Below are positions 23,864-32,974 of a stretch of 64,000 nt of DNA, piece after piece. Position 1 is the stretch's first letter; each line of letters opens with the position of its first letter. The position numbers and the translations under genes were made by a program. The notes under the pieces are model-generated. The model was not told where the DNA came from, made no database searches, and saw only the letters and a list, made by a program, of their open reading frames with translations. The DNA is taken from NCBI RefSeq assembly GCF_034259325.1, contig NZ_JAXIVS010000012.1:248001-312000 (forward strand), written 5' to 3'. The DNA comes from Hyalangium ruber. GTDB lineage: Bacteria; Myxococcota; Myxococcia; Myxococcales; Myxococcaceae.

Positions 23864-26563
23864 TCAGTGGGCGTCCGCCCACGTCTTGCCCGCGCCCACG
23901 TCCACCTTGAGCGGCACCTTGAGGGTGGCCACCGAGGACATGCAGCGGCGCGCCAGCTCCTTCACGGTCTCCACTTCTTCGTCCGGAGCCTCGAAGAGCA
24001 ATTCGTCGTGGACCTGCAGCAGCATCACCGTGCGCAGCTTCTGCCGCGTGAGCGCCTCGTCCACCTCGAGCATGGCCTTCTTGATGAGGTCCGCGGCGGT
24101 GCCCTGAATGGGCATGTTGATGGCGGCGCGCTCGGCGGCCTGGGCAATCTGCCGGTTCTTCGCGTGCAGGTCCGCCATGAGCCGGCGCCGGCCGAACATC
24201 GTCTCCACGTAGCCCGTCTTCCGGGCGCGCTCGACGGTCTCCTCCAGGTAGCGGCGGATGCCGGCGTAGCGGGTGAAGTAGCGCTCGATGATGTCGCGCG
24301 CCTCCTCCACGGGGATGCTCAGGCGCGTGGACAGGCCGTGCGGTGACAGGCCGTAGGCGATACCGAAGTTCACCGTCTTGGCCACCCGGCGCTGGTCCCG
24401 GTCCACCTTGTCCGGAGTTACGCCGAAGATCTCCGCCGCCGTGCGGCTGTGGATGTCCTCGTCCCGCTCGAAGGCGTCGATGAGGACCGGGTCCTCGGCG
24501 ATGTGCGCCAGCAGCCGCAGCTCCACCTGGCTGTAGTCGGCGGAGACGAGCTGGTGGCCCGGCTCGGCGACGAAGGCGCGGCGGATCTCCCGGCCCAGCT
24601 CAGTGCGCACGGGGATGTTCTGCAGGTTGGGATCCGAGGAGGACAGGCGCCCGGTGGCGGTAGCCGCCTGGTGGTAGGTGGTGTGGATGCGGCCGTCCCG
24701 GGCCACCAGGGTGGGCAGGGTGTCCAGGTAGGTGCTCTTGAGCTTGGACAGCGAGCGGTACTCGAGGATGGCGCCCGGCAGCGGGTGCTGCTCGGCGAGC
24801 TTCTCCAGCACCTCCTGGTCCGTGGAGGGCCCCGTCTTGCCGCGCTTGAGCACGGGCAGCCCCAGGTCCGTGTAGAGCACCTGGGTGAGCTGAGGGTTGG
24901 AGCCCACGTTGAACTCGCGCCCCGCGAGCTTGTGGATGTTCTGGATCTTCCCCTCGCACTCGGCGTCCACCTTGGTGGAGATGGTCTGGAGCACGGCGGT
25001 GTCCAGCTTCACGCCCCGCCGCTCCATCTGCGCCAGCACTGGCAGCAGGGGCAGCTCCAGCTCGCGGGCCAGCTTCGCCAGCGCCACGCCCTCCAGGTCC
25101 TCCCAGAGCTTGGGGGCGAGCTTGCGCGCCGCGTCCGCGCGAGAGGCGTACGCCGTGGAGATCTCCTCGGGGTTGTGGTCCGCCAGCGCCCTGCCCTTCT
25201 TGCCCTCGGTGACGGCGGGCAACGCGGCCAGCTCGGTGTTGAGCCGCTCGCGGGACAGGTCGGTCAGCGCGTGCTCCCGGCGCGAGGGGTTGAGCAGGTA
25301 GCTGAGCAGCTCCACGTCGTCATGGGCGCCCTTGAGCGTCATCCCCGCGTTGGAGAGCACCAGGGAGAGCGCCTTGAGATCGTGCCCGCCCTTCTTCACC
25401 TGGGGGTCCGCGAGCAGCTCGCCCATCACGGCGGAGAAGCGCGCCGGAGCCACCTGCGTCGAGCCGAGCACCTGGTGGCGCAGGGGCACGTAGGCGGTAC
25501 GGCCATCCGCCAGCGCGAGCCCCAGACCCACCAGCGGCGCGGTGAAGGGCATGCCCTCGTAGGCCGGCACCAGGAAGAGCGCCCCATCCTTCCGGGCCGC
25601 GTCCGCCAGCGCCTGGAGCTCCTGCTCGGTGGTGACGAGCTGGGCGGGGGCCATGGGCACCGCGGGCTCCACGGGCTTGGGAGCGGCGGTGTCCTCGGGC
25701 AGCTCGTTCACCAGCCGGTAGAACTCCAGCTCGGTGAAGAGCTGCTTGGCGCGCGCGGTGTCGATGGGGCGGCGAGCCAGCTCGGGGATGGTGACCTTCA
25801 GCTCCAGGTCCGTCTTGAAGGCGACGAGTTGCCAGGCCTTGAGCAACCCCTCACGGTGGGTGGACAGGGCCTCGCGGATCTTCGGCTTCTTCACCTCGTC
25901 CAGGCGGGCGAGCAGCCCGTTCACGTCGCCGAACTGCTGGAGCAACTCCACCGCCGTCTTGGGGCCGATGCCGGGCACCTTGGGGATGTTGTCCACCGCG
26001 TCGCCGATGAGCGCCAGGTAGTCGCGCATCTGCTTGGGCTCGATGCCCAGCCGCGCCTTCACCTCGTCCGGGCCGGTGTGTACGTCCTTCATCGGATCGA
26101 ACAGGCGCACGTCCTGGTCGACGATCTGGATGAAGTCCTTGTCCCCGGTGACGACCTGGACGCAGAAGCCCTCGGCCTTGGCGCGCGTGGCCAGCGTGCC
26201 GATGACGTCATCGGCCTCCCAGCCGGGCATCTCGAGGATGGGCAGGTTGAGCACGTCCGCCACACGGCGGATGAGCTCGAACTGGGGCACGAGGTCCTCG
26301 GGCGGACCCTCGCGGTGGGCCTTGTAGTTGGGATCGATCTTCTGCCGCTCGGCGCGGCTGTCCTTGTCGAAGGCCAGCGCGATGTGCGTGGGCTTCAGAT
26401 CCTTGAGCGTCTTGAGCACCATGCGCGCGAAGCCGAGCGCGGCGTTGGTGGGCACCCCCTTGCTCGTGGAGAGCGGAGGAATCGCGTGGTAGGCGCGGAA
26501 GATGAAGCCGGAGGCGTCGATCAGGGTCAGGACCGGCGCGGAAGCCGAGGAGCTCGGGACCAT
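23864..26563 (-). CDS. polA: DNA polymerase I
   Basis: 899 residues. The 5'-nuclease domain (about 1-290) is intact: 'FIFRAYHAIPPLSTSKGVPTNA', 'LALAFDKDSRAERQ', 'GDAVDNIPKVPGIGPKTA'. The polymerase domain (about 500-899) has motif A 'SADYSQVELRLLAHI', the finger helix 'RRVAKTVNFGIAYGL' and motif C 'QVHDELLFE'. The middle 3'-5' exonuclease domain looks degenerate: the usual D-x-E of motif I is replaced around 'FLVPAYEGMPFTAP', while part of motif II ('GHDLKALSLVL') remains. Proofreading may be lost, as in several bacterial Pol I enzymes. It replaces RNA primers and fills repair gaps. Confidence 0.97.
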   Translation of the reverse strand: MVPSSSASAPVLTLIDASGFIFRAYHAIPPLSTSKGVPTNAALGFARMVLKTLKDLKPTHIALAFDKDSRAERQKIDPNYKAHREGPPEDLVPQFELIRRVADVLNLPILEMPGWEADDVIGTLATRAKAEGFCVQVVTGDKDFIQIVDQDVRLFDPMKDVHTGPDEVKARLGIEPKQMRDYLALIGDAVDNIPKVPGIGPKTAVELLQQFGDVNGLLARLDEVKKPKIREALSTHREGLLKAWQLVAFKTDLELKVTIPELARRPIDTARAKQLFTELEFYRLVNELPEDTAAPKPVEPAVPMAPAQLVTTEQELQALADAARKDGALFLVPAYEGMPFTAPLVGLGLALADGRTAYVPLRHQVLGSTQVAPARFSAVMGELLADPQVKKGGHDLKALSLVLSNAGMTLKGAHDDVELLSYLLNPSRREHALTDLSRERLNTELAALPAVTEGKKGRALADHNPEEISTAYASRADAARKLAPKLWEDLEGVALAKLARELELPLLPVLAQMERRGVKLDTAVLQTISTKVDAECEGKIQNIHKLAGREFNVGSNPQLTQVLYTDLGLPVLKRGKTGPSTDQEVLEKLAEQHPLPGAILEYRSLSKLKSTYLDTLPTLVARDGRIHTTYHQAATATGRLSSSDPNLQNIPVRTELGREIRRAFVAEPGHQLVSADYSQVELRLLAHIAEDPVLIDAFERDEDIHSRTAAEIFGVTPDKVDRDQRRVAKTVNFGIAYGLSPHGLSTRLSIPVEEARDIIERYFTRYAGIRRYLEETVERARKTGYVETMFGRRRLMADLHAKNRQIAQAAERAAINMPIQGTAADLIKKAMLEVDEALTRQKLRTVMLLQVHDELLFEAPDEEVETVKELARRCMSSVATLKVPLKVDVGAGKTWADAH

Positions 26564-26610
26564 GCCCCGGCCTTAGCGCGCCTGCCCTCCCCTGTCCACG
26601 GTACGCACCG

Positions 26611-26628
26611 GGCGCCCCGAAGGGCGCC
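26611..26628 (-). terminator. Hairpin downstream of the double-FHA gene
   Basis: GGCGCCC at 26611-26617 pairs with GGGCGCC at 26622-26628; on the minus strand the loop is the stable tetraloop TTCG. It lies 6 bp after the FHA protein stop and upstream of polA. No T-run follows, so it may stabilise the 3' end rather than terminate by itself. Confidence 0.45.
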
Positions 26629-26634
26629 TCGGGC

Positions 26635-28884
26635 TCACTTACACTTCATCTGCTCCTTGGCGGCGACGATCTTCTCGGCCAGCCCGTCGCCCGGCACGGC
26701 GAAGTCCTCGGCCGCCTGGAGATCGCTGCAGCCGCCCGCGGTCTGCAGCGCCCGCAGGCCCTGGGTGGAGCAGAAGCCCACCACGCGGTTGAGGTCCGTG
26801 TTGCCCTTGTAGAACTGGAAGCCGAGCTTCCACACCTTGCAGCCTCGGCGCCGGTCCTCGCGATCCGCCCAGTGCTTGCCGCGGATGAAGGCGTTGGAGG
26901 CGATGTCCTGCTGGATGTTGCGCCGATAGAAGGACGGCGTGCGCTCCCACAGGTCACCCATGAGCTGCTTGTCCACCTCCAGGGCCTCGGCCATGGGCTC
27001 GGCGGCGCGCTCCACGTCCTCGAGCTGGAGGGCGGCCTCACCGTTCTTGAAGAGCTGATCCACGGTACCGACCTTCTTGATCAGATCGTCGGCCTGGCCG
27101 TGGAACTGGGCCAGCTCGTAGTTGGAGCGCAGCTTCTGGAGCGTGGCGAGCGCCTCGTTGCCGCGGCCACCCCAGTAGTCCAGCATCGCGGCGTACACGA
27201 GGTTGTTGGGGTAGCGCTCGCGGAAGATGCGCTTCACGTCATCCTCGGGCTTGGGAATCGCCGTCGGGTCCGGACCGAACTCCGACTCCGGGCACTTCCA
27301 GGCCTCGGAGGTGGGATCCAGCTTCTTGCGGGCCTGGAGGAACTGGACGAAGAGCTTGTCCTTCGGGCGCCACTCGCGGCGGCCGAGGCGGCCCTCCAGC
27401 GAGAGGGTGAAGCCGATGGGCGGCTCGATGTCCTCGCGCTGCACCGTCTGGCACCAGAAGCCCATGTACCGGTCGCACCGGGGCACGGCGGCGGTCCACT
27501 GCTGGTCGCGCATGTAGCGCTTGCAGTCATCCAGCGCCTTGCTCTTCACCAGCTCCAGCGCGTCGCGCACCTTGATCTTCGCGCGGCGGAAGTACTGGCT
27601 CTCCTTGGGGATCTTCTGAAGCATGTCGAGCGCCTCTTCCTCCTTGAGGCGCGCCAGGGCCTTCTCGGCCTGGAAGAAGTAGGTGGAGGCCTCCTTCTCG
27701 ACCTTGATGCGCTTGATGAGGCTGTTGGCCTCGACGTTGATGGGGTCGATGTTGAGCGCCTTGTCGCACGCCGCGTCGGCCTTCTCCCAGTTGGGCTCGT
27801 TGCCCATCTCCATCGAGGCGAACGAGCGGCACTCGCTCAACAGCTCCTGGAGCGCCTCGGAGGTATCGACCTTCGGAGGCGGAGAGCCCACGCCCCCTGC
27901 CCCACCCGCCGGCGTGCCTCCACTCGAGCCGGTGGCGGCCTTGACGATGCCCGCCACCAGCAGCAGCCCGACCAGGCCACCGACGCCCACCAGCAGCTTC
28001 TTGCGCTGGGCGAGCAAGCCTCCCGCCGGCGCCGGCGCCGAGGCCGCCGCGGCCCCGCTCCGCTTGGGCGTCGAGGCCGAGCCGCGACGCTTGGGGCCCT
28101 CGGACTGCTCTTCGCCCGACTCGAACACCACCTCCACCATGCCGAACTGGATGATGTCGCCCGCGGCGAGCTCCACGGGCTCCTGGCCAATGCGCTCGCC
28201 GTTGAGGAGCGTGCCGTTGGAGCTGCCCAGATCGCGCAGGAAGATGTTGCCGCGAGGGTTGCGCTCCAGCTCCGCGTGCTTGCGGCTGAGCGAGTCGTCC
28301 TCGAGGAGCACCGCGGCGGGCGGCGCACGCCCCACCAGCAGCTTGCCCCGGATCGGGTAGAGCTTGTTGGCCCACGGGCCCGTGAGCCCGCGCAGCACCG
28401 GCCCCAGATTGGGCGCGGGAGCCCCACCCGGAGCGGGGCGCTCTTTCTTGGCCAGCGCCGAGCCCGGAGGACGGGCGGGCCGCACGGTGGGCAGGGCCTT
28501 GGTGGAGCGAGGGGCGCCCTCCTCCGAGCCCAGTTCGGGCGCGCCGGAGGGCGGCACGGAGCGCGTGGCGGCCTTGCGCGGGCCGCTGGCGGCGCGGGCC
28601 CCGGCCTTGAGCTTCAGCTCGTAGTCGCCGAGCACCACCTGCGCCTGCGGCGTCACCACCGTGGCCTCGGTGACGCGCTCACCGTCTACATAGGTGCCAT
28701 TGGCGCTGCCGAGATCCTCGACCAGCACCTTGCCGCCCTCGACGTAGAAGCGGGCGTGCTTGCGCGACACCCCTCCCGCGGTGAGGACCAGATCATTGCC
28801 CTCCTGGCGGCCGATCTTCAGCTCGCCAGAGAGGTCGTGCTCGCTCTCATTTCCGTCTGGGTGACGGACGACCAGTGTGGGCAT
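26635..28884 (-). CDS. Double-FHA-domain, TPR membrane protein
   Basis: 749 residues. The first FHA domain is at about 1-95 ('LKIGRQEGNDLVLTAGGVSRKHARFYVE', 'SANGTYVDGERV') and the second at about 160-250 ('LLVGRAPPAAVLLEDDSLSRKHAEL', 'SSNGTLLNGERI'). Both keep the R, S-x-x-H and N-G residues that bind phosphothreonine. A single membrane helix ('LLVGVGGLVGLLLVAGIV') near 310 precedes a TPR-like C-terminal region with many K/E helices. It starts 8 bp after the FHA-CpaF gene stop, so it belongs to that operon. It likely links Ser/Thr kinase signalling to the secretion machine. Confidence 0.87.
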   Translation of the reverse strand: MPTLVVRHPDGNESEHDLSGELKIGRQEGNDLVLTAGGVSRKHARFYVEGGKVLVEDLGSANGTYVDGERVTEATVVTPQAQVVLGDYELKLKAGARAASGPRKAATRSVPPSGAPELGSEEGAPRSTKALPTVRPARPPGSALAKKERPAPGGAPAPNLGPVLRGLTGPWANKLYPIRGKLLVGRAPPAAVLLEDDSLSRKHAELERNPRGNIFLRDLGSSNGTLLNGERIGQEPVELAAGDIIQFGMVEVVFESGEEQSEGPKRRGSASTPKRSGAAAASAPAPAGGLLAQRKKLLVGVGGLVGLLLVAGIVKAATGSSGGTPAGGAGGVGSPPPKVDTSEALQELLSECRSFASMEMGNEPNWEKADAACDKALNIDPINVEANSLIKRIKVEKEASTYFFQAEKALARLKEEEALDMLQKIPKESQYFRRAKIKVRDALELVKSKALDDCKRYMRDQQWTAAVPRCDRYMGFWCQTVQREDIEPPIGFTLSLEGRLGRREWRPKDKLFVQFLQARKKLDPTSEAWKCPESEFGPDPTAIPKPEDDVKRIFRERYPNNLVYAAMLDYWGGRGNEALATLQKLRSNYELAQFHGQADDLIKKVGTVDQLFKNGEAALQLEDVERAAEPMAEALEVDKQLMGDLWERTPSFYRRNIQQDIASNAFIRGKHWADREDRRRGCKVWKLGFQFYKGNTDLNRVVGFCSTQGLRALQTAGGCSDLQAAEDFAVPGDGLAEKIVAAKEQMKCK

Positions 28885-28892
28885 GGCGGGCT

Positions 28893-30713
28893 CTAGTCCT
28901 CGCGGAAGATGCTCATGTTCACCGGGATGCCCTTGCGCTGCAGGTCGTCATAGAACTTGGGCACGAACCCGGAGGCCAGGAAGCGACCACGCACCTTGTG
29001 GTCCTCCGTGAAGCCGTCCTGCTTGTAATAGAAGATGTCCTGGAGGGTGACGATGTCGACCTCCATGCCGGACACCTCGGTGATGAAGCAGATCTTCCGC
29101 GTGCCGTCCGCGAAGCGCGTCTGCTGCACGATCATGTGAACGGCGCTGGCGATCTGCTCGCGGATGGCCTTCACCGGCAGCTCCATGCCGGACATGAGCA
29201 CCATCGTCTCCAGCCGGGCGATCGCGTCACGCGGCGTGTTGGCGTGCAGCGTGGTGAGCGAGCCGTCGTGGCCGGTGTTCATGGCCTGGAGCATGTCCAG
29301 CGTCTCACCCGAGCGGCACTCGCCCACGACGATGCGGTCGGGCCGCATGCGCAGGCAGTTCTTCACCAGGTCGCGGATGGTGATGGCGCCCTTGCCTTCG
29401 AGGTTGGGCGGGCGGCTCTCGAGCTGCACCCAGTGCTCCTGAGGCAGCTGCAGCTCGGCGGCGTCCTCCACGGTGATGATGCGCTCACCCTCGGGGATGA
29501 ACGAGCTGATGATGTTCAGCGTCGTCGTCTTCCCCGAGCCCGTGCCGCCGGAGATGACGATGTTCTTGCGCGCCTTGACGCACATCTCCAGGAACTCGGC
29601 CATCTGCGCGGTGACGGTCTTGTACTTGATCAGATCCTGGATCTTCAGCGCGTCCTTCTTGAACTTGCGGATGGTGATGCACGGGCCCTTGAGCGCCAGC
29701 GGCGGGATGATGGCGTTCACACGGCTGCCGTCCTTGAGGCGCGCGTCCACCAGCGGGCTGGACTCGTCGATGCGGCGGCCAATCGGAGCCACGATGCGCT
29801 CGATGACGCCCAGCACCGCCTGGTTGGAGGAGAACGTCTTCTCCGACAGGGTCAGCTGGCCACGCTGCTCGATGTAGATCTGGTTGGCGTGGTTCACCAT
29901 GATCTCGCTGATCTCTTCCGACGCGAGGAACGCCTCGAGGGGCCCCAGGCCCAGCGCCTCGTTGATGACGTCGGTGAGCAGCTCTTCCCGGTCCACGTCC
30001 TCCGGGAGCTCCTGGTCCGCGTCCATCTGGTCGATGATGTCGCGGATGGCCTTCTCGGTGCGGCGCCACAACTCCTCGTCGCCGAGCCGGTCCATGTCCA
30101 TGCGGCGCAGGTCGAGGTACTCGATGAGCCGGTCGTGGATCTCCTTCTGCAAGCGCGTGTAGCGCTCGATGCGCGGATCCACCTTGCGCTTGTTCTTCTG
30201 CAGCGCCGCCGCGAGCGAGGCGGGCATGTGCTTCTTCTGCTCGGGCGCGGCCGGAGGCGGCGCGGCGCGCGCGGGCACGGGAGCAGGCGCGGGCTCATCC
30301 TCGTAGGGCTCCTCGTCCTCGAAGCCCTCCTCGCCACCCTCGTCATACCCTTCGTCGTACTGCTCTTCCTCGGGAGGCGCCTCCTCCTCGCCGTCCGCCT
30401 CATCCCCGCGTGCTTCCCCCTCCGGCAGGGGCTCCACGTTGATGATGTAGTCACCGATGTAGATCTTATCGGTGGGCTTGAGCACCTGCGGAGCGGCGAT
30501 CTTCTTGCCGTTCACGAAGGTGCCGTTCGTGGACTTCATGTCCACGATGATGACCTTGCCGTCCTTGGAGACGATGCGGGAGTGGTACTTGGAGACATTG
30601 CCCTTGCCCAGAACGATGTCGTTCCCGGCGAGACGGCCAATGGTGATCTCGTTCTTCTCGAACTCGATCTGCTCCGTGCCGCCACCCTTCTCGGCGAGCG
30701 TGACTAGAAACAT
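28893..30713 (-). CDS. cpaF: FHA-CpaF/TadA-type secretion ATPase fusion
   Basis: 606 residues. An N-terminal FHA domain ('ITIGRLAGNDIVLGKGNVSKYHSRIV', 'STNGTFVNGKKI') is followed by an acidic, Pro-rich linker (~100-190). The type II/IV secretion ATPase core comes next: Walker A 'SGGTGSGKTTTLN', the Asp box 'RIITVEDAAELQLPQ' and the His/Walker B region 'NCLRMRPDRIVVGECRSGETLDML'. This is a CpaF/TadA hexameric motor with a built-in phosphothreonine sensor. It lies upstream of the double-FHA protein in the same operon and next to secretin and prepilin peptidase genes. The fusion suggests regulation by the many myxobacterial Ser/Thr kinases. Confidence 0.93.
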   Translation of the reverse strand: MFLVTLAEKGGGTEQIEFEKNEITIGRLAGNDIVLGKGNVSKYHSRIVSKDGKVIIVDMKSTNGTFVNGKKIAAPQVLKPTDKIYIGDYIINVEPLPEGEARGDEADGEEEAPPEEEQYDEGYDEGGEEGFEDEEPYEDEPAPAPVPARAAPPPAAPEQKKHMPASLAAALQKNKRKVDPRIERYTRLQKEIHDRLIEYLDLRRMDMDRLGDEELWRRTEKAIRDIIDQMDADQELPEDVDREELLTDVINEALGLGPLEAFLASEEISEIMVNHANQIYIEQRGQLTLSEKTFSSNQAVLGVIERIVAPIGRRIDESSPLVDARLKDGSRVNAIIPPLALKGPCITIRKFKKDALKIQDLIKYKTVTAQMAEFLEMCVKARKNIVISGGTGSGKTTTLNIISSFIPEGERIITVEDAAELQLPQEHWVQLESRPPNLEGKGAITIRDLVKNCLRMRPDRIVVGECRSGETLDMLQAMNTGHDGSLTTLHANTPRDAIARLETMVLMSGMELPVKAIREQIASAVHMIVQQTRFADGTRKICFITEVSGMEVDIVTLQDIFYYKQDGFTEDHKVRGRFLASGFVPKFYDDLQRKGIPVNMSIFRED

Positions 30714-30782
30714 GCCGCGGATGCTACCAAGCGCCTCCGCTCCCTCAAAGAGGGTGGCGTGGTTTTGGCAGAGCTAAAAGTG

Positions 30783-30826
30783 AAGGGCCGGCCCCCACCT
30801 CCCATCGGGAGACGAGGCCGGCCCTT
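30783..30826 (-). terminator. Terminator between the secretin and FHA-CpaF genes
   Basis: AAGGGCCGGCC (30783-30793) pairs with GGCCGGCCCTT (30816-30826), 11 bp, with an inner CTCCC/GGGAG hairpin. On the minus strand CACTTTT follows the stem. It separates the secretin transcript from the downstream FHA-CpaF operon. Confidence 0.7.
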
Positions 30827-30850
30827 TAGACAGCAGGCGAGCGTGCGCGC

Positions 30851-32302
30851 TCAGTCGAAGATGTTGAAGTTGACCTCGCTGCGGGCCTGCTTGTAGCGGC
30901 TCTTCACGTCCTCGATGATCGTACGGATCTTGTCCGAGTCCGGGTTGACGATGCGCGGGGTGACGAAGATGACCAGCTCGCGCTTGGTCGAGTCGAACGC
31001 GCGGCTCTTGAAGAGCTCGCCCACGACGGGGATGTGACCCAGGCCGGGGATCTTCGACACGGCCTTCTGCTCATCGTGGCTGAACACGCCCGACAGGACG
31101 ATCGTCTCGCCGTGGCGCACGGTCACGTTCGTCTTCACCTTGCGGGTACGGAAGCCCGGCACCGAGGCCGAACCACCGAAGGACACCGCCACAGAGGTGT
31201 CGATTTCCGAGGCCTCCGCCTCGATCTCCGTCTGGATGTTGCCGTTGCGGTCCGCGGTGGGGCGCAGGTTGAGGATGACGCCGTAGGGCTTGAACTCCAC
31301 CGAGAACTGGTTGTTGGTGATGAGCGGGATCGGCACCTGGCCGCCGGCGAGGAACTCGGCCTTCTCACCGCTGGCGCACACCAGCTTGGGCTGCGCGAGC
31401 AGTCGGCCGTAACCGTCGTTGATCTGGAAGCCGATCGAGGTGTCCGCGCTGGCGTTGATGCTCATGCCCGAGGTGCCCGAGCCGAACGTGCCCGGGAACA
31501 GCTCCTGGGAGATGTTGGCGATGGCCGACACGCTGCCGGTGATGTCCGTGGGGTAGCGGATGCCGTAGCGGTCCCGCGCGTTGCGGCGGATTTCGACGAA
31601 CTGCACCTCGGAGAGGATCATCCGCTTGATGCCGACCACCAGCAGGTTCTCCACCTTCTCGCCGATGGCCTTGGTGATCAGCTCCGCCTTCTGCAGGTCC
31701 TGCTGGCTCTCCACCGAGCCCTCCAGGAAGATGGTGGAGCCCACCACGTTGGCCTGCACGTTGCGCAGGCCCGCCTTCTGGAAGGCCGCGTTCAGGTTCT
31801 GCGCCACCAGCTTCTTGGCGTTGGGCGCGATCTTCACGAAGCTCTTCACGTTGGGGTACAGCGACACCACCTGTTCGATCCGGTCGGCGTCCTGCGTGGT
31901 GTACGCCTGACCGTCCAGGTAGATGCGGTCACCCACCATGCGGACGGACACGCCTTCGATCTCGCCGAGCAGCTTCTTGATCTCGGCGATGATCTCGTTG
32001 GGGTCCTGCCGGCGCACGGCGATGAGGTAGCTGACGCGCTGGCCCGAACTCTTCCAGATGAGCAGCGTCGTCTTACCCTCGGCCTGGCCGATGATGAGGA
32101 CCTGGTTGTTGCCGATGGTCTTCACCTCGGCGATGCCGGGATCACCCAGAGCGATGCGGGTGATGCCGGGAATGGTGACGACCTTCTGCGTGCCTACGCC
32201 GAGGGCGATGGTGCTTCCGTCCTGAGCAACCGCGGAGCTGCCCACGAGTAGGGCCAGGACAAAGCCCAGCGCTACGGCGTGGTGCGTGATGCGTGTGAAC
32301 AT
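30851..32302 (-). CDS. cpaC: CpaC/RcpA-like secretin
   Basis: 483 residues. The ATG at 32302 has GAGGGG upstream; a longer frame reads through the prepilin peptidase gene and is spurious. Signal peptide 'LGFVLALLVGSSAVAQ'. The N-terminal pilus/secretin domain ('GVGTQKVVTIPGITRIALGDPGIAEV') comes first, a BON-like region with 'EGVSVRMVGDRIYLDGQAYTTQDADRIEQVV' follows, and the secretin domain begins at about residue 245 ('RMILSEVQFVEIRRNARDRYGI', 'NGYGRLLAQPKLVCASGEKAEFLAGG', 'VTVRHGETIVLSGVFS'). It forms the outer-membrane ring of a Tad/Flp-type or type II-like system. The 'TPRIVNPDSDK' end is normal. Confidence 0.92.
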   Translation of the reverse strand: MFTRITHHAVALGFVLALLVGSSAVAQDGSTIALGVGTQKVVTIPGITRIALGDPGIAEVKTIGNNQVLIIGQAEGKTTLLIWKSSGQRVSYLIAVRRQDPNEIIAEIKKLLGEIEGVSVRMVGDRIYLDGQAYTTQDADRIEQVVSLYPNVKSFVKIAPNAKKLVAQNLNAAFQKAGLRNVQANVVGSTIFLEGSVESQQDLQKAELITKAIGEKVENLLVVGIKRMILSEVQFVEIRRNARDRYGIRYPTDITGSVSAIANISQELFPGTFGSGTSGMSINASADTSIGFQINDGYGRLLAQPKLVCASGEKAEFLAGGQVPIPLITNNQFSVEFKPYGVILNLRPTADRNGNIQTEIEAEASEIDTSVAVSFGGSASVPGFRTRKVKTNVTVRHGETIVLSGVFSHDEQKAVSKIPGLGHIPVVGELFKSRAFDSTKRELVIFVTPRIVNPDSDKIRTIIEDVKSRYKQARSEVNFNIFD

Positions 32303-32334
32303 CGTGCAAGTCCCCTCTGCGCGTCGAATCCGAG

Positions 32335-32871
32335 CTAACCCGAGTTTGTCTGCTGCCACCACATGGCCCAGAAAGTTCCCAGGGCGATGGCCACCCCGTA
32401 GGGGATGTGCCGCTGCGCGGCGGGTGTTGAGTCCTCGCGCAGCAAGCGGGCCTTGATCGCCCAGCGCCGTCCCGCGGCGGCAAGCGTGTCCCAGACCTCG
32501 CCCTTCCAGATCAGCGTCACCACCGCCTGGAAGGCCCCCGCCAGCGAGATGAAGGCACCTGCCGCCATCACCGCTGGAAAGCCAAGCACCGCCCCCACCC
32601 CGCCCATCAACTTCACGTCGCCCCAGCCCATCTTCCCGCGCAGCGCTCCGGGCAACAGCAGCGCCGCCAACCCCAACCCCGACACCAGCCCGCTGATCAA
32701 CCCTGTCTCGATGCCACCCACGCCCTCCACCGCCAGGCGCGTTCCGAGCCCGACCACCATCAGGGGATAGGTGACGACATCGAGGATCCGGTGGCGCAAC
32801 ACATCCGTCACCACCGAGATCACCAGGGCCACTCCCAGAACTGTCCACAGCGCGATCTGAACAGGCGTCAT
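32335..32871 (-). CDS. cpaA: A24-family prepilin peptidase (CpaA/TadV-like)
   Basis: 178 residues with several membrane helices and both catalytic aspartates: one in 'ISVVTDVLRHRI', the other in 'GWGDVKLMGG', which matches the GxGDxK signature with Trp as x. It cleaves prepilin leader peptides at the inner membrane. It lies 32 bp upstream of the secretin on the same strand. It has only the peptidase domain, without the N-methylase domain of PilD, as in Tad systems. Confidence 0.92.
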   Translation of the reverse strand: MTPVQIALWTVLGVALVISVVTDVLRHRILDVVTYPLMVVGLGTRLAVEGVGGIETGLISGLVSGLGLAALLLPGALRGKMGWGDVKLMGGVGAVLGFPAVMAAGAFISLAGAFQAVVTLIWKGEVWDTLAAAGRRWAIKARLLREDSTPAAQRHIPYGVAIALGTFWAMWWQQTNSG

Positions 32872-32974
32872 CCGTCGCCTGTCCGACCGGCGGACAGGCT
32901 CCCAGACTAAATCAGGGAGCCCTGCATTCCGTCAATTGGCGAACATCCGGAGGCCCAGGAAGGCACCGGAATCT

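Noticed and set aside
24449-26812. 787-codon frame opposite polA
   Set aside because: Antisense shadow without any recognisable motif or ribosome site.
32878-32898. 8-bp hairpin CCTGTCCG/CGGACAGG just upstream of the prepilin peptidase gene
   Set aside because: No T-run on either strand and it lies in the 5' leader; a regulatory role cannot be supported.
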